Positions 27,927-38,275 of a stretch of 64,000 nucleotides of DNA are shown piece by piece. Within the stretch, counting starts at the first letter, position 1, and the number at the start of each line of letters is the position of its first letter. Position numbers and translations under genes: made by a program. The notes beneath the pieces are model-generated. The model was not told where the DNA came from, did not search any database, and worked only from the letters and a program-made list of their open reading frames with translations. Source of the stretch: Blastococcus litoris (GTDB taxonomy: Bacteria; Actinomycetota; Actinomycetes; Mycobacteriales; Geodermatophilaceae); the NCBI RefSeq assembly GCF_003075095.1, contig NZ_QCZF01000008.1:124001-188000 (forward strand), given 5' to 3'.

Positions 27927-27932
27927 TACGCT
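27927..27932 (+). promoter_or_regulatory. -10 box of a leaderless argS transcript
   Basis: TACGCT ends 6 nt before GTG 27939 with no Shine-Dalgarno between. It would drive the argS-lysA-hom-thrC-thrB operon. No convincing -35 is visible. Confidence 0.5.
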
Positions 27933-27938
27933 CGTGCG

Positions 27939-29600
27939 GTGACACCTGAGCAGCTGCGTGACGTCGTCCGGACCGTCGTGGCCGCGGCCGTCGGCCGTGG
28001 CGCGCTCGCGGTCGAGGTGCCCGACGAGGTCGTCGTGGAGCGCCCGAAGAACCGGGCCCACGGCGACTACGCCACCAACGTCGCGCTCCGGCTCGCCAAG
28101 GCGGCGGGCCGTCCGCCGCGCGAGGTCGCCGGCCTGCTGGCCACCGACCTCGCCGCGCAGCCGGGCATCGCGGCCGTCGACGTCGCGGGCCCGGGCTTCC
28201 TCAACATCACCCTCGCCCAGGGCGCGCTCGGGCAGATCGCCGTCCAGGCCGTCACCGCCGGCGCCGGCTACGGGCGCACCGAGGTGCTGGCCGGGCAGCG
28301 GATCAACCTGGAGTTCGTGTCGGCGAACCCGACCGGCCCGGTGACCCTGGGCTCGACCCGGTGGGCAGCGGTGGGCGACGCCCTGGCGCGGCTGCTGGAG
28401 GCCAGCGGCGCCGACGTCAGCCGCGAGTACTACGTCAACGACGCCGGCGCCCAGATCGAACGGTTCGGGCGCAGCCTGCACGCCAGCTGGCTGGGGCGGG
28501 ACATCCCCGAGGACGGCTACCAGGGCGACTACGTGGCGGAGGTCGCCGCGCTCGTGGCCGCCGGGGCCCCCGAGCTGCCGGGGCTGGGCGAGGACCAGCA
28601 GATCGCCCTGTTCGCCGAGCGGGGCGTCGAGGCGATGGTCGAGGTGATCCGGTCGACCCTGGGTGCGTTCGGCGTCCGGTTCGACACGTTCTTCTCCGAA
28701 CGGACCCTGCACGAGTCCGGGGCGTTGGAGAAGGCGGTCGCCACGCTGCGCGGCCAGGGGCACGTCTTCGAGGCCGACGGTGCCGTGTGGCTGCGCACCA
28801 CCGACTTCGGCGACGACAAGGACCGGGTGCTGGTCAAGGCCGACGGCGAACCCACCTACTTCGCCGCCGACTGCGCCTACTACCTGGACAAGCGGGCCCG
28901 CGGCTTCGACCGCGTCGTGATCCTGCTGGGCGCCGACCACTCCGGCTACGTCGGCCGCTACAAGGCGCTGGTCGCGGCGTCGGGCGACGACCCGGCCACG
29001 CACCTGGAGATCCAGATCGGCCAGCTGGTGAACCTGGTCAAGGACGGCGAGCCCGTCCGCATGAGCAAGCGCAAGGGCAACTTCGTCCTGCTCACCGACC
29101 TCGTGGACGCCGTCGGGGTCGACGCCGCCCGCTACGCCCTGGCCCGGGCGTCGGTCGACCAGCAGATCGACATCGACGCCGACCTGTGGAGCCGGCAGAC
29201 CAACGACAACCCGGTCTTCTACGTCCAGTACGCGCACGCCCGGATCTCCTCGGTGCTGCGGAACGCCGCCGACCTCGGGCTGGCGCTGGGCGAGGCCGGC
29301 GACGTCGACGTCACGCAGCTGGCCCACGAGCGGGAGAGCGACCTGCTGCGCGCCATCGGCGAGTTCCCGCGGGTGCTCTCCGCCGCGGCGGAGCTGCGCG
29401 CTCCGCACCGGGTCGCCCGCTACCTCGAGGAGCTGGCCGGCACCTACCACCGGTTCTACGACTCCTGCCGGGTCCTGCCGCGCGGCGACGAGGAGGCCAC
29501 CCCGTTGACGACGGCGCGGCTGTGGCTGTGCGCCGCCACCGCGACGGTGCTGCGCAACGGCCTCGACGTCCTCGGCGTGAGCGCACCGGAGCGGATGTGA
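27939..29600 (+). CDS. argS: Arginyl-tRNA synthetase
   Basis: A 553-residue class I synthetase charging tRNA-Arg. It has an N-terminal Add1 domain ([21 protein letters not shown]), a Rossmann catalytic core opening with [20 protein letters not shown], the KMSKS-type loop [10 protein letters not shown] (Met near residue 375) and a C-terminal anticodon domain ending in [11 protein letters not shown]. The HIGH signature, usually HIGG in actinobacterial ArgRS, reads TLGS here (residues 136-139), and the following NDHGAQ motif reads NDAGAQ. Length and location ahead of lysA are normal. The GTG overlaps a leaderless-type promoter. The enzyme identity is secure, but the active-site histidines are missing. 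Confidence 0.95.
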   Translation: MTPEQLRDVVRTVVAAAVGRGALAVEVPDEVVVERPKNRAHGDYATNVALRLAKAAGRPPREVAGLLATDLAAQPGIAAVDVAGPGFLNITLAQGALGQIAVQAVTAGAGYGRTEVLAGQRINLEFVSANPTGPVTLGSTRWAAVGDALARLLEASGADVSREYYVNDAGAQIERFGRSLHASWLGRDIPEDGYQGDYVAEVAALVAAGAPELPGLGEDQQIALFAERGVEAMVEVIRSTLGAFGVRFDTFFSERTLHESGALEKAVATLRGQGHVFEADGAVWLRTTDFGDDKDRVLVKADGEPTYFAADCAYYLDKRARGFDRVVILLGADHSGYVGRYKALVAASGDDPATHLEIQIGQLVNLVKDGEPVRMSKRKGNFVLLTDLVDAVGVDAARYALARASVDQQIDIDADLWSRQTNDNPVFYVQYAHARISSVLRNAADLGLALGEAGDVDVTQLAHERESDLLRAIGEFPRVLSAAAELRAPHRVARYLEELAGTYHRFYDSCRVLPRGDEEATPLTTARLWLCAATATVLRNGLDVLGVSAPERM

Positions 29601-31090
29601 GGGCGCACCCGGCGGGGCCGCTGCACGGCACCATCCAGCAGCCCACCGCCGCCGGCGCCCCACCGAGCGACCTCGGCGCGCTCGACCCGCACGTCTGGCC
29701 CCGGACCGCGCAGCGGATCGACGGCGAGCTGCACCTGGGCGGCCGTCCGGTCACCGAGCTGGTCCGCGAGCACGGCACCCCGCTGTTCGTCCTGGACGAG
29801 GCCGACTTCCGCGGCCGGGCGGGCGACTTCGCGTCGGCGTTCGCCGACGCCGACGTCCACTACGCCTCCAAGGCGTTCCTCTGCGGGCAGGTGGCCCGCT
29901 GGATCGCCGACGACGGTCTGCACCTGGACGCCTGCAGCGGCAACGAGCTCTCCCTCGCCCTCGCCGCCGGCTTCCCGGCGGGGCGCATCGCACTGCACGG
30001 CAACAACAAGTCGCTGGTCGAGCTGCAGCTCGCCGTCGACTCGGGGATCGGGCACATCGTGCTCGACTCGTTCGACGAGATCGACCGGCTCGTGCCCCTG
30101 GCCGAGGCGCGCGTGGCCGCCGGCGGCATCCCCGTGCCGGTGCTGATCCGCGCGACGGTCGGCATCGAGGCGCACACGCACGAGTTCATCGCGACGGCCC
30201 ACGAGGACCAGAAGTTCGGGTTCTCGCTGGCGACCGGGGACGCGCTCACCGCGGCCGTGCGGGTCATCCGCGAGCCCGCCCTGGAGCTCACCGGGCTGCA
30301 CAGCCACATCGGCTCGCAGATCTTCGACACCGCCGGGTTCGAGGCCGCCGCGCACCGCGTGGTCGGGCTGCTGGCCCAGGTGCAGCAGGCCACCGGCCGG
30401 CTCCTCGGCGAGCTCAACCTCGGCGGCGGCTTCGGCATCGCCTACCTCGCCGAGGACGACCCGGTCACCCCCGACGACGTCGCCACCCGGCTGCGCGCGG
30501 TCGTGGCGGCCGAGTGCGCGGCGCTGGGTCTGCCGGTGCCCCGCCTGGCGGTGGAGCCCGGACGCGCCATCGCCGGTCCCGGCACGGTCACCCTCTACGA
30601 GATCGGCACCATCAAGCCGGTGCGGCTCGGTGCCAGCGGCGCCCCCGGCACCCCGCTGGTGCGCAACTACGTCTCGGTCGACGGCGGGATGAGCGACAAC
30701 ATCCGCACTGCGCTCTACGACGCCAGCTACACCTGCGTCCTCGCCAACCGGACCTCCGACGCCCCGCCCGCGCTCTGCCGGGTGGTCGGCAAGCACTGCG
30801 AGAGCGGCGACATCCTGGTGCGCGACCTGTGGCTGCCCTCGGACGTCCAGCCCGGCGATCTCCTGGCCGTCGCGGCCACGGGCGCCTACTGCTGGTCGAT
30901 GGCCAGCAACTACAACTACCTGCTCAAGCCGCCGGTCGTCGCGGTCCGGGACGGCGCGGCCACCGAGATCGTCCGGCGGCAGACGCTGTCGGACGTGTTC
31001 GCCCTGGACGCCGTCCTCGCCGACCGGCCCGCGCCCTCGCCGGCGCCGTCCCAGCCGGCACCGGAGCACCCCGTGGGAGCTGCCTCGTGA
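29597..31090 (+). CDS. lysA: Diaminopimelate decarboxylase
   Basis: A 497-residue fold-type III PLP enzyme that decarboxylates meso-diaminopimelate to L-lysine, the last step of lysine synthesis. The PLP lysine is in [11 protein letters not shown], the glycine-rich phosphate site is [12 protein letters not shown], and the cross-subunit motif CESGDIL and [12 protein letters not shown] are present. It has an N-terminal extension of about 45 residues and a Pro/Ala-rich C-terminal tail. GTG 29597 overlaps the argS TGA (GTGA), and its own end overlaps hom likewise. Confidence 0.95.
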   Translation: MRAHPAGPLHGTIQQPTAAGAPPSDLGALDPHVWPRTAQRIDGELHLGGRPVTELVREHGTPLFVLDEADFRGRAGDFASAFADADVHYASKAFLCGQVARWIADDGLHLDACSGNELSLALAAGFPAGRIALHGNNKSLVELQLAVDSGIGHIVLDSFDEIDRLVPLAEARVAAGGIPVPVLIRATVGIEAHTHEFIATAHEDQKFGFSLATGDALTAAVRVIREPALELTGLHSHIGSQIFDTAGFEAAAHRVVGLLAQVQQATGRLLGELNLGGGFGIAYLAEDDPVTPDDVATRLRAVVAAECAALGLPVPRLAVEPGRAIAGPGTVTLYEIGTIKPVRLGASGAPGTPLVRNYVSVDGGMSDNIRTALYDASYTCVLANRTSDAPPALCRVVGKHCESGDILVRDLWLPSDVQPGDLLAVAATGAYCWSMASNYNYLLKPPVVAVRDGAATEIVRRQTLSDVFALDAVLADRPAPSPAPSQPAPEHPVGAAS

Positions 31091-32382
31091 CCACCGCCCC
31101 GCTCAAGGTCGCCCTCCTCGGCTGCGGCACGGTCGGCAGCGCCGTGCTGCGGCTGATCGAGGAGCAGGCCGACGACCTCGCGGCGCGCATCGGCCGCCCG
31201 GTCGAGGTGGCCGGCATCGCGGTCCGGCGGCCGGCCCACCACCCCGACGTCCCGCAGCACCTGCTCACCACCGACGGCCAGGCGCTGGTGACCCGCGACG
31301 ACGTCGACCTCGTCGTCGAGGTGATCGGTGGCATCGAGCCCGCCCGCACGCTCATCCTCGCCGCGCTCGAGGCCGGCAAGCCGGTGGTGAGCGCCAACAA
31401 GGCGCTGCTCGCCGACGACGGCCCGCAGCTGCACGCCGCCGCCGCGAAGTCCGGCGTCGACCTGTACTACGAGGCCGCGGTCGCCGGCGCGATCCCGCTG
31501 CTGCGCCCGCTGCGCGAGTCGCTGGCCGGTGACCAGCTCCGCCGGGTGGTCGGCATCGTCAACGGGACGACGAACTACATCCTGTCCCGGATGGCGGAGA
31601 CCGGCGCCGGGTTCGCCGAGGCCCTGGCCGAGGCCACCGAGCTCGGGTACGCCGAGGCCGACCCCACCGCCGACGTCGACGGCTTCGACGCCGCCGCGAA
31701 GGCCGCGATCCTCGCCTCGCTGGCCTTCCACACGCCGGTGTCGGCCGCCGACGTCTACCGCGAGGGCATCTCCGCGGTGTCGGCCACCGACGTCGCCCGG
31801 GCCGCGGAGATCGGCTGCACCGTGAAGCTGCTGGCCATCTGCGAGCGGGTGGCGAACGGTTCCGGCGACTCCGTGGCCGTGCGCGTGCACCCGGCGATGA
31901 TCCCGACGACGCACCCGCTGGCCTCGGTGGGCGGCGCGTTCAACGCCGTCTTCGTCGAGGCCGAGGCGGCCGGTCAGCTCATGTTCTACGGACAGGGCGC
32001 CGGGGGAGAGCCCACCGCCAGCGCTGTGCTCGGGGACCTCGTCGCCGTCGCCCGCAACCGGATCGCGGGCGCCTCCGGGCAGGGACCGACCGGCTACGCG
32101 AACCTGGCCGTGCGGCCCATCGCCGAGTCCCCGACCCGCTACCACGTGAGCCTCGACGTGGCCGACAAGCCGGGTGTCCTGGCGACCGTCGCGCAGGAGT
32201 TCGCCCGGCACGAGGTGAGCATCGCGACGGTCCGCCAGAACGGGCACGGCGACGCCGCCACGCTGGTCATCGTCACGCACAGCGCCCCGGACGCGGCGCT
32301 GTCTGCCACGATCGCCGCGCTGCGGGACATGCCCGCCGTCCGGGCCGTGACCAGCGTGCTGCGCGTGGAGGGGTTGTCATGA
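31087..32382 (+). CDS. hom: Homoserine dehydrogenase
   Basis: A 431-residue enzyme reducing aspartate semialdehyde to homoserine, the branch point to threonine and methionine. An N-terminal Rossmann motif [11 protein letters not shown] is followed by the catalytic region [14 protein letters not shown], and [19 protein letters not shown] contains the active lysine. A C-terminal ACT domain ([20 protein letters not shown] onward) implies feedback control by threonine. The start codon GTG overlaps the lysA stop by 4 bp. Confidence 0.96.
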   Translation: MTTAPLKVALLGCGTVGSAVLRLIEEQADDLAARIGRPVEVAGIAVRRPAHHPDVPQHLLTTDGQALVTRDDVDLVVEVIGGIEPARTLILAALEAGKPVVSANKALLADDGPQLHAAAAKSGVDLYYEAAVAGAIPLLRPLRESLAGDQLRRVVGIVNGTTNYILSRMAETGAGFAEALAEATELGYAEADPTADVDGFDAAAKAAILASLAFHTPVSAADVYREGISAVSATDVARAAEIGCTVKLLAICERVANGSGDSVAVRVHPAMIPTTHPLASVGGAFNAVFVEAEAAGQLMFYGQGAGGEPTASAVLGDLVAVARNRIAGASGQGPTGYANLAVRPIAESPTRYHVSLDVADKPGVLATVAQEFARHEVSIATVRQNGHGDAATLVIVTHSAPDAALSATIAALRDMPAVRAVTSVLRVEGLS

Positions 32383-33455
32383 GCATCTCGCCGACGACGG
32401 TGTCGCCCGGCTGGCCCGGCCTCATCGAGGCCTACCGCTCCCGGCTGCCGGTCAGCGACGACACCCCGGTCATCACCCTGCAGGAGGGCGCGACGCCGCT
32501 GCTGCCGGCGCCCGAGCTCTCCCGCCGCACCGGTTGCGACGTCTTCCTCAAGGTCGAGGGCGCCAACCCCACCGGGTCGTTCAAGGACCGCGGCATGACG
32601 ATGGCCATCACCAAGGCCGTCGAGGAGGGGTCGAAGGCCGTCATCTGCGCCTCGACCGGCAACACCAGCGCCAGCGCCGCGGCCTACGCCGCCCGCGCCG
32701 GGCTCACCTGCGCCGTGCTCGTCCCGCAGGGGAAGATCGCCATGGGCAAGCTGGCGCAGGCGCTGGTCCACGGCGCCCAGCTGCTGCAGGTCGAGGGCAA
32801 CTTCGACGACTGCCTGGCACTGGCCAGCAAGCTCGCGATCGACTACCCGGTCAGCCTGGTCAACAGCGTCAACCAGTTCCGCATCGAGGGCCAGAAGACG
32901 GCGTCGTTCGAGATCGTCGACGTGCTCGGCGACGCCCCGGACATCCACTGCCTCCCGGTCGGCAACGCCGGCAACATCACCGCCTACTGGCAGGGCTACC
33001 GCGAGTACGCCGCCGACGGCACCGCCACGCGGACCCCGCGCATGTGGGGCTTCCAGGCCGCCGGTGCCGCGCCGATCGTCTCCGGGACGGTCGTGGAGAA
33101 CCCGAGCACGATCGCGACGGCGATCCGCATCGGCAACCCGGCCTCCTGGACGAAGGCGCTCGCGGCGCGGGACGAGTCCGGCGGTCGCATCGACGCCGTC
33201 ACCGACCGCGCGATCCTGTCCGCGTACCGCCTGCTCGCCCGCAGCGAGGCCGTCTTCGTGGAGCCGGCGTCAGCGGCGTCGGTCGCCGGGCTGCTGCAGG
33301 TGGCCGCCGCCGGTGAGCTCGAGCCGGGGCAGCGCGTCGTCTGCACCGTCACCGGCAACGGGCTCAAGGACCCGGAGTGGGCGATCTCGGGTGCGCCGGC
33401 GCCGGTGACGATCCCGGTCGACGCCGCCGCGGCCGCCGCGCAGCTCGGCCTGTGA
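32379..33455 (+). CDS. thrC: Threonine synthase
   Basis: A 358-residue fold-type II PLP enzyme converting O-phosphohomoserine to threonine. The PLP lysine is Lys69 in [29 protein letters not shown] and the phosphate-binding [11 protein letters not shown] loop agree with the family. The length fits the short (Bacillus/actinobacterial) class. ATG overlaps the hom stop (ATGA) and thrB overlaps its own stop (GTGA). Confidence 0.96.
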   Translation: MSISPTTVSPGWPGLIEAYRSRLPVSDDTPVITLQEGATPLLPAPELSRRTGCDVFLKVEGANPTGSFKDRGMTMAITKAVEEGSKAVICASTGNTSASAAAYAARAGLTCAVLVPQGKIAMGKLAQALVHGAQLLQVEGNFDDCLALASKLAIDYPVSLVNSVNQFRIEGQKTASFEIVDVLGDAPDIHCLPVGNAGNITAYWQGYREYAADGTATRTPRMWGFQAAGAAPIVSGTVVENPSTIATAIRIGNPASWTKALAARDESGGRIDAVTDRAILSAYRLLARSEAVFVEPASAASVAGLLQVAAAGELEPGQRVVCTVTGNGLKDPEWAISGAPAPVTIPVDAAAAAAQLGL

Positions 33456-34363
33456 GCGCCGTCCGCCTCCGCGTCCCCGCCACCAGCGCGAACCTCGGCC
33501 CGGCGTTCGACTGCGCGGGCCTGGCGCTGACCCGGCACGACCACCTCGAGTTCGAGGTCACCGGGTCCGGGCTGGAGGTGGAGGTCTCCGGTGTCGGCGC
33601 CGGCGAGCTGCCCACCGACGAGTCGCACCTGGTCGTGCGGGCCTTCCGCGCTGCCTGCGCGGAGCTCGGCTGGTCGCCCGCGGGGCTGCGCGTCGTCGCG
33701 GAGAACTCGATCCCGCAGGGGCGGGGGATGGGCTCCTCCGCCGCGGCCGTCGTCGCCGGTGTCGTCGCCGCCTGGGCGCTGTGCCCCGACGTCGGGGCCG
33801 TCGACGACGACGCGGTCCTCCGGCTGACCACGGAGCTGGAGGGGCATCCCGACAACGTCGCCGCCTGCCTGCTCGGCGGCGCCACCCTGTCCTGGATGAC
33901 GCCGGACGGCGCACGAGCGGCCCGGCTCGACGTGGCGCCGTCGGTCGCGCCCGTCGTCCTCGTGCCCGGCGACACGCTCTCGACGCACGTCGCCCGCGGG
34001 CTGCTCCCGGCGACCGTCCCGCACGCCGACGCCGCGCACGCGGCAGGCCGCGCCGCGCTGCTGGTCCACGCCCTGACCCGGGAGCCGGCGCTGCTGCTCG
34101 ACGCGACCGAGGACCGGCTGCACCAGCGGCAGCGGACGGCTGCCATGCCGGCGTCGCTGGCGCTCGTCGACCGGCTGCGCGAGCGCGGCCTCGCCGCGGT
34201 CGTCTCCGGTGCGGGGCCCAGCGTGCTCGCCCTGACGACCGGCGCGGCGGACCTCGGGACCGTGCGCGAGCTGGCCGCCGAGGGGTGGTCGGTGCTGCCG
34301 CTGGCGGTCGACGAGGATGGGGCCCGAGTTCTCCATGGGAACCCGCAGGTATCGTCTCGGTAA
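33452..34363 (+). CDS. thrB: Homoserine kinase
   Basis: A 303-residue GHMP-family kinase phosphorylating homoserine with ATP. The N-terminal strand [19 protein letters not shown] and the ATP loop [17 protein letters not shown] are diagnostic, and the C-terminal [11 protein letters not shown] motif is present. GTG 33452 overlaps the thrC TGA. It ends the argS-lysA-hom-thrC-thrB operon; rho follows after a 244-bp gap with its own promoter. Confidence 0.95.
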   Translation: MSAVRLRVPATSANLGPAFDCAGLALTRHDHLEFEVTGSGLEVEVSGVGAGELPTDESHLVVRAFRAACAELGWSPAGLRVVAENSIPQGRGMGSSAAAVVAGVVAAWALCPDVGAVDDDAVLRLTTELEGHPDNVAACLLGGATLSWMTPDGARAARLDVAPSVAPVVLVPGDTLSTHVARGLLPATVPHADAAHAAGRAALLVHALTREPALLLDATEDRLHQRQRTAAMPASLALVDRLRERGLAAVVSGAGPSVLALTTGAADLGTVRELAAEGWSVLPLAVDEDGARVLHGNPQVSSR

Positions 34364-34391
34364 CGAGGAACACGCGCCGAACCCACCGGTG

Positions 34392-34420
34392 TTGTCGAGT
34401 CCGTGAGCTGCGTCTAGGCT
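34392..34420 (+). promoter_or_regulatory. Predicted rho promoter
   Basis: TTGTCG (34392-34397), a 17-nt spacer and TAGGCT (34415-34420) form the clearest -35/-10 pair in the window. Transcription would start near 34427. Confidence 0.65.
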
Positions 34421-34607
34421 CACGGCGTAGCCGCCCACCTCGGGCGAGCCTCGCGCGGGGCCGAAGCCGACGAACTCTTCGCCGCTGATCCGCCTCGCAT
34501 CTTTTCGACCCGTTCCCTTCTGCGTTCCCGCCTCCGGGCCGGACGTCCAGGGGCCGGGGGACCCCTGCGCCGGTAGGCGCAGGTTCACCGCAGGGAAGGA
34601 CCTGTAC
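34421..34607 (+). promoter_or_regulatory. Long structured leader of rho
   Basis: About 180 nt of untranslated leader precede GTG 34608. It contains a pyrimidine-rich, G-poor stretch (about 34495-34545, with CATCTTTTCGACCCGTTCCC) that resembles a Rho loading site. A perfect 8-bp hairpin CCTGCGCC-GGTA-GGCGCAGG (34564-34583) then sits just before the ribosome site GGGAAGGA. Autogenous control of rho by termination in this leader is plausible but inferred. Confidence 0.55.
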
Positions 34608-36746
34608 GTGAGTGAAACCACCGACCTCGCCGTGAACGGTGCGCAGGACGCCGCCGTCCCGGCCGAGGCGACTGCCGCTTCTGGGACGACGGGCACCTCC
34701 CGTCGCCGCGGCAACGGACTGTCGGGGATGCTGCTGCCCGAGCTGCAGCGGCTCGCCGGCGAGCTCGGCATCTCCGGCACCGGCCGGATGCGCAAGGGCG
34801 ACCTCGTCGCCGCCATCTCCGCCCGCCAGGTGGGTGCCGGCGCCCCGAACGGCGCCCCCACCGAGGCCCCTGCCGACAGCGCTCCCGCCGACGGCCCCCG
34901 GGCCGACGGCACGCCGACCACCGGCGGCGCTCCCGAGGCCCGCGGCATCGCCGCGTCCTCGGCCCCGCTCGAGGCCCCCGTGAGCGGCGGCGCCAACGGC
35001 GGCCCGCTGACCGGCGCCACCGAGGGCACCCGCCCCACCCGTACCCGCCGCGGCGCCAGCCGTCCGGCCGGTTCCCCGTCCACCGACGTCGCGCCGGCCG
35101 CCGACGCGACCCCGGACGCGGCCGCCCCCTCGACGGACGCTCCGGCCGACGGCGACCAGCGCACCGACGACGACCGCCCGCAGCGCAACCGCGACCGCAA
35201 CCGCACCCGGGGCGACCGCGACGGTTCCCCGCGTGACGGCGGCAACCGTGACGGCGGCAACCGCGACGGCGGCAACCGCGACGGTGGGACCGCCCGCGAC
35301 GGCGGCAACCGCGACGGTGGGTCCGCCCGCGACGGCGGCAACCGCGACGGTGGGACCGCCCGCGACGGCGGCAACCGGGACGGCAACCGCGGTCCCGACC
35401 GCTCTGACCGCAACGACCGCGGTGGGCGCCCGGACAACCGGAACGACAACCGCACCGACGGCCGCGGCCCCGCGGGCGACGAGGACGACGACGACTTCGA
35501 GGGCGGCCGCGGGCGCCGCGGGCGCCGCTACCGCGACCGCAACAAGCGCGGCGGCAACGCCAGCGGGCGTGACCGGTACGAGCAGGGCGAGCCGACCGTC
35601 AGCGAGGACGACGTCCTGCTGCCGGTCGCCGGCATCCTCGACGTCCTCGACAACTACGCCTTCGTCCGGACGTCGGGCTACCTGACCGGCCCGAACGACG
35701 TCTACGTGTCGCTGTCGCAGGTGCGCCGCTACGGCCTGCGCCGCGGTGACGCCATCACCGGTGCCGTCCGCCAGCCCCGCGAGGGCGAGCGCAAGGACAA
35801 GTACAACGCGCTCGTCCGGCTCGACACCGTCAACGGCCTCGACCCCGAGCAGGCCAAGCGCCGCCCGGAGTTCACCAAGCTCACGCCGCTCTACCCGCAG
35901 GAGCGGCTGCGCCTGGAGACCGAGGCGCACGTGCTGACCACCCGGGTCATCGACCTGGTCATGCCGATCGGCAAGGGCCAGCGCGCGCTGATCGTGTCGC
36001 CGCCCAAGGCCGGCAAGACGATGGTGCTGCAGTCGCTCGCCAATGCGATCACGACGAACAACCCCGAGTGCCACCTCATGGTCGTCCTCGTCGACGAGCG
36101 GCCCGAGGAGGTCACCGACATGCAGCGCTCGGTGAAGGGCGAGGTCATCGCCTCGACCTTCGACCGGCCGCCGTCGGACCACACCACCGTGGCGGAGCTG
36201 TCCATCGAGCGGGCCAAGCGCCTGGTCGAGATGGGCCACGACGTCGTCGTCCTGCTGGACTCGATCACCCGGCTGGGCCGCGCCTACAACCTGGCGGCCC
36301 CCGCCAGCGGGCGCATCCTCTCCGGTGGTGTCGACTCCACGGCGCTCTACCCGCCCAAGCGCTTCCTCGGTGCGGCCCGCAACATCGAGAACGGCGGCTC
36401 GCTGACGATCATCGCCTCGGCGCTGGTCGAGACCGGCTCCACGATGGACACGGTCATCTTCGAGGAGTTCAAGGGCACCGGGAACGCCGAGATCAAGCTC
36501 GACCGCCGTCTGGCGGACAAGCGGGTCTTCCCCGCGGTCGACGTGAACGCGTCGGGCACCCGCAAGGAGGAGATCCTGATGAACCCCGACGAGCTGGCCA
36601 TCGTGATCAAGCTCCGGCGGGTGCTCGCGGCGCTCGAGCCGCAGCAGGCGCTCGAGCTGCTCCTGGACAAGCTGAAGAAGACGCGCAACAACGTCGAGTT
36701 CCTCATGCAGATCCAGAAGACGACGCTGGGTCCGGACAAGGACTAG
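34608..36746 (+). CDS. rho: Transcription termination factor Rho with long disordered insert
   Basis: A 712-residue hexameric RNA helicase. Residues about 35-70 are the Rho_N domain ([20 protein letters not shown]). Residues about 75-320 are a low-complexity region rich in Asp, Arg, Gly and Asn, with repeats of RDGGN and RDGGTA. The cold-shock RNA-binding domain follows ([18 protein letters not shown]). Residues 435-705 are the RecA-like ATPase, with Walker A PPKAGKT near 465-471 and [13 protein letters not shown]. Large inserts between the Rho_N and cold-shock domains are known in actinobacterial Rho and add RNA binding. The GTG has a strong ribosome site. Rho lies between threonine genes and rpmE, the usual actinobacterial context. 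Confidence 0.97.
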   Translation: MSETTDLAVNGAQDAAVPAEATAASGTTGTSRRRGNGLSGMLLPELQRLAGELGISGTGRMRKGDLVAAISARQVGAGAPNGAPTEAPADSAPADGPRADGTPTTGGAPEARGIAASSAPLEAPVSGGANGGPLTGATEGTRPTRTRRGASRPAGSPSTDVAPAADATPDAAAPSTDAPADGDQRTDDDRPQRNRDRNRTRGDRDGSPRDGGNRDGGNRDGGNRDGGTARDGGNRDGGSARDGGNRDGGTARDGGNRDGNRGPDRSDRNDRGGRPDNRNDNRTDGRGPAGDEDDDDFEGGRGRRGRRYRDRNKRGGNASGRDRYEQGEPTVSEDDVLLPVAGILDVLDNYAFVRTSGYLTGPNDVYVSLSQVRRYGLRRGDAITGAVRQPREGERKDKYNALVRLDTVNGLDPEQAKRRPEFTKLTPLYPQERLRLETEAHVLTTRVIDLVMPIGKGQRALIVSPPKAGKTMVLQSLANAITTNNPECHLMVVLVDERPEEVTDMQRSVKGEVIASTFDRPPSDHTTVAELSIERAKRLVEMGHDVVVLLDSITRLGRAYNLAAPASGRILSGGVDSTALYPPKRFLGAARNIENGGSLTIIASALVETGSTMDTVIFEEFKGTGNAEIKLDRRLADKRVFPAVDVNASGTRKEEILMNPDELAIVIKLRRVLAALEPQQALELLLDKLKKTRNNVEFLMQIQKTTLGPDKD
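35232..35375 (+). repeat. Tandem codon repeats in the Rho insert
   Basis: A 15-bp unit coding RDGGN is repeated, then a 33-bp unit coding RDGGNRDGG(T/S)A occurs three times nearly identically (35262-35294, 35295-35327, 35328-35360) with a partial fourth. Near-identity at third positions suggests recent expansion by slippage or recombination, so copy number may vary between strains. Confidence 0.85.
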
Positions 36747-36761
36747 TGCCCCGGCGGCCGG

Positions 36762-36787
36762 CCGGTCTCCCGGATCTGGGAGACTGG
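36762..36787 (+). terminator. Hairpin between rho and rpmE
   Basis: GTCTCCC (36765-36771) and GGGAGAC (36778-36784) form a stem with loop GGATCT, extended by three more pairs on each side. It lies 16 bp after the rho stop and may end rho transcription or attenuate rpmE. Confidence 0.45.
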
Positions 36788-36874
36788 TCGACCGAGCCCG
36801 CTGTGCGCCGGAATAACCGCCGGCCGCCGGCGTTCCACCACCTGGACGACCAAGACTTCCGCAGAAGAGGCGAT

Positions 36875-37108
36875 ATGAAGCCCGACATCCACCCGGCCTA
36901 CAACGTCACCACCGTGACCTGTGGCTGCGGCAACACGTTCCAGACCCGCAGCACCTCGCCGACCGGTCAGCTGACCGTCGAGGTCTGCTCGGCCTGCCAC
37001 CCGTTCTACACCGGCAAGCAGAAGATCCTGGACACCGGTGGCCGCGTCGCCCGCTTCGAGAAGCGGTTCGGCAAGCGCGCCGCTGCCGGGGCCGACGCCG
37101 GCAAGTAG
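36875..37108 (+). CDS. rpmE: Ribosomal protein L31, zinc-binding (C+) form
   Basis: A 77-residue large-subunit ribosomal protein beginning [20 protein letters not shown]. The four cysteines Cys16, Cys18, Cys38 and Cys41 (CGC and CSAC) are intact, making this the zinc-containing paralogue that is often replaced by a Cys-free L31 under zinc shortage. ATG 36875 has AGAAGAGG upstream. A strong hairpin follows. Confidence 0.97.
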   Translation: MKPDIHPAYNVTTVTCGCGNTFQTRSTSPTGQLTVEVCSACHPFYTGKQKILDTGGRVARFEKRFGKRAAAGADAGK

Positions 37109-37116
37109 CTCGTCCG

Positions 37117-37162
37117 ACGGCGCCCGTGCCGCTCCTCCTCCGAGGGGCGGGACGGGCGCCGT
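37117..37162 (+). terminator. Terminator downstream of rpmE
   Basis: ACGGCGCCCGT (37117-37127) pairs perfectly with ACGGGCGCCGT (37152-37162), with further partial pairing inside the 24-nt loop (CCTC/GAGG). It is 9 bp after the rpmE stop and before prfA. Confidence 0.75.
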
Positions 37163-37198
37163 TCGCATGTCCGCACCCCGCCGTCCCGAGGAACTCCC

Positions 37199-38275
37199 AT
37201 GACCAGCACCGAGGCGCAGCCCGACCGGCTGGCGGACCTGCTCGCCGAGCACGCGTCCCTGGAGCAGGAGCTCGCCGACCCCGACGTGCACGCCGACCAG
37301 TCCCGTGCCCGGAGGCTGGCCCGTCGCTACGCCCAGCTGGCCCCGCTCGTCGAGACGTCGCGTGCCCTCGAGGAGGCGTGCGGAGACCTCGCCACGGCCC
37401 GCGAGCTCGCGGGCGAGGACTCGTCCTTCGCGGCCGAGGCGCGGTCGCTGGAGGCCCGGGTCGAGGAGCTGTCCGGCCGGCTGCGCGAGCAGCTGCTGCC
37501 CAAGGACCCGGACGACGACAAGGACGTCATCCTCGAGATCAAGGCGGGGGAGGGCGGCGCCGAGTCGGCCCTGTTCGCCGGCGACCTGCTGCGCATGTAC
37601 CTGCGGTACGCCGAGCGGCGCGGCTGGTCGACCGAGGTCCTCGACGCCGTCGACGCCGAACTGGGCGGGTACAAGGACGTCGCCGTCGCCATCAAGTCGC
37701 GCACCGACGAGGGCATCTGGTCCCGCCTGAAGTTCGAGGGCGGGGTGCACCGCGTCCAGCGGGTGCCGGTGACCGAGTCGCAGGGCCGCATCCACACCTC
37801 GGCCGCAGGTGTGCTCGTCCTGCCCGAGGCCGAGGAGGTCGACGTCCAGGTCGACCCGAACGACCTGCGCATCGACGTCTTCCGGTCGTCGGGGCCCGGC
37901 GGGCAGAGCGTGAACACCACCGACTCCGCCGTCCGCATCACCCACCTGCCGACCGGCATCGTGGTCAGCTCGCAGAACGAGAAGAGCCAGTTGCAGAACA
38001 AGGAGTCGGCGCTGCGCGTGCTGCGCTCCCGGCTGCTGGCCGCCGCGCGCGAGGAGGCGGAGGCCGCCGCCAGCGACCAGCGGCGCAGCCAGGTGCGGAC
38101 GATGGACCGCAGCGAGCGGGTGCGCACCTACAACTTCCCGGAGAACCGCATCGCCGACCACCGCGTCGGCTACAAGGCGCACAACCTCGACCAGGTCATC
38201 GACGGCGACCTCGACGCGGTGATCGACGCGCTGGTCACCGCGCACACCGCCGAGCTGCTGGCGGCCGGCTCCTGA
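37199..38275 (+). CDS. prfA: Peptide chain release factor 1
   Basis: A 358-residue class I release factor recognising UAA and UAG. The GGQ peptide-hydrolysis motif is in [20 protein letters not shown]. The N-terminal half carries the coiled domain and the codon-recognition domain ([26 protein letters not shown]). RF1 and RF2 are close relatives, but the PrmC neighbour and the [11 protein letters not shown] segment favour RF1. PrmC, which methylates its glutamine, begins at its stop codon. Confidence 0.95.
   Translation: MTSTEAQPDRLADLLAEHASLEQELADPDVHADQSRARRLARRYAQLAPLVETSRALEEACGDLATARELAGEDSSFAAEARSLEARVEELSGRLREQLLPKDPDDDKDVILEIKAGEGGAESALFAGDLLRMYLRYAERRGWSTEVLDAVDAELGGYKDVAVAIKSRTDEGIWSRLKFEGGVHRVQRVPVTESQGRIHTSAAGVLVLPEAEEVDVQVDPNDLRIDVFRSSGPGGQSVNTTDSAVRITHLPTGIVVSSQNEKSQLQNKESALRVLRSRLLAAAREEAEAAASDQRRSQVRTMDRSERVRTYNFPENRIADHRVGYKAHNLDQVIDGDLDAVIDALVTAHTAELLAAGS

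Noticed and set aside
35228-35400. Regular repeats that could look like a CRISPR array
   Set aside because: The units are contiguous codon repeats (RDGGN) without unique spacers and lie inside rho.
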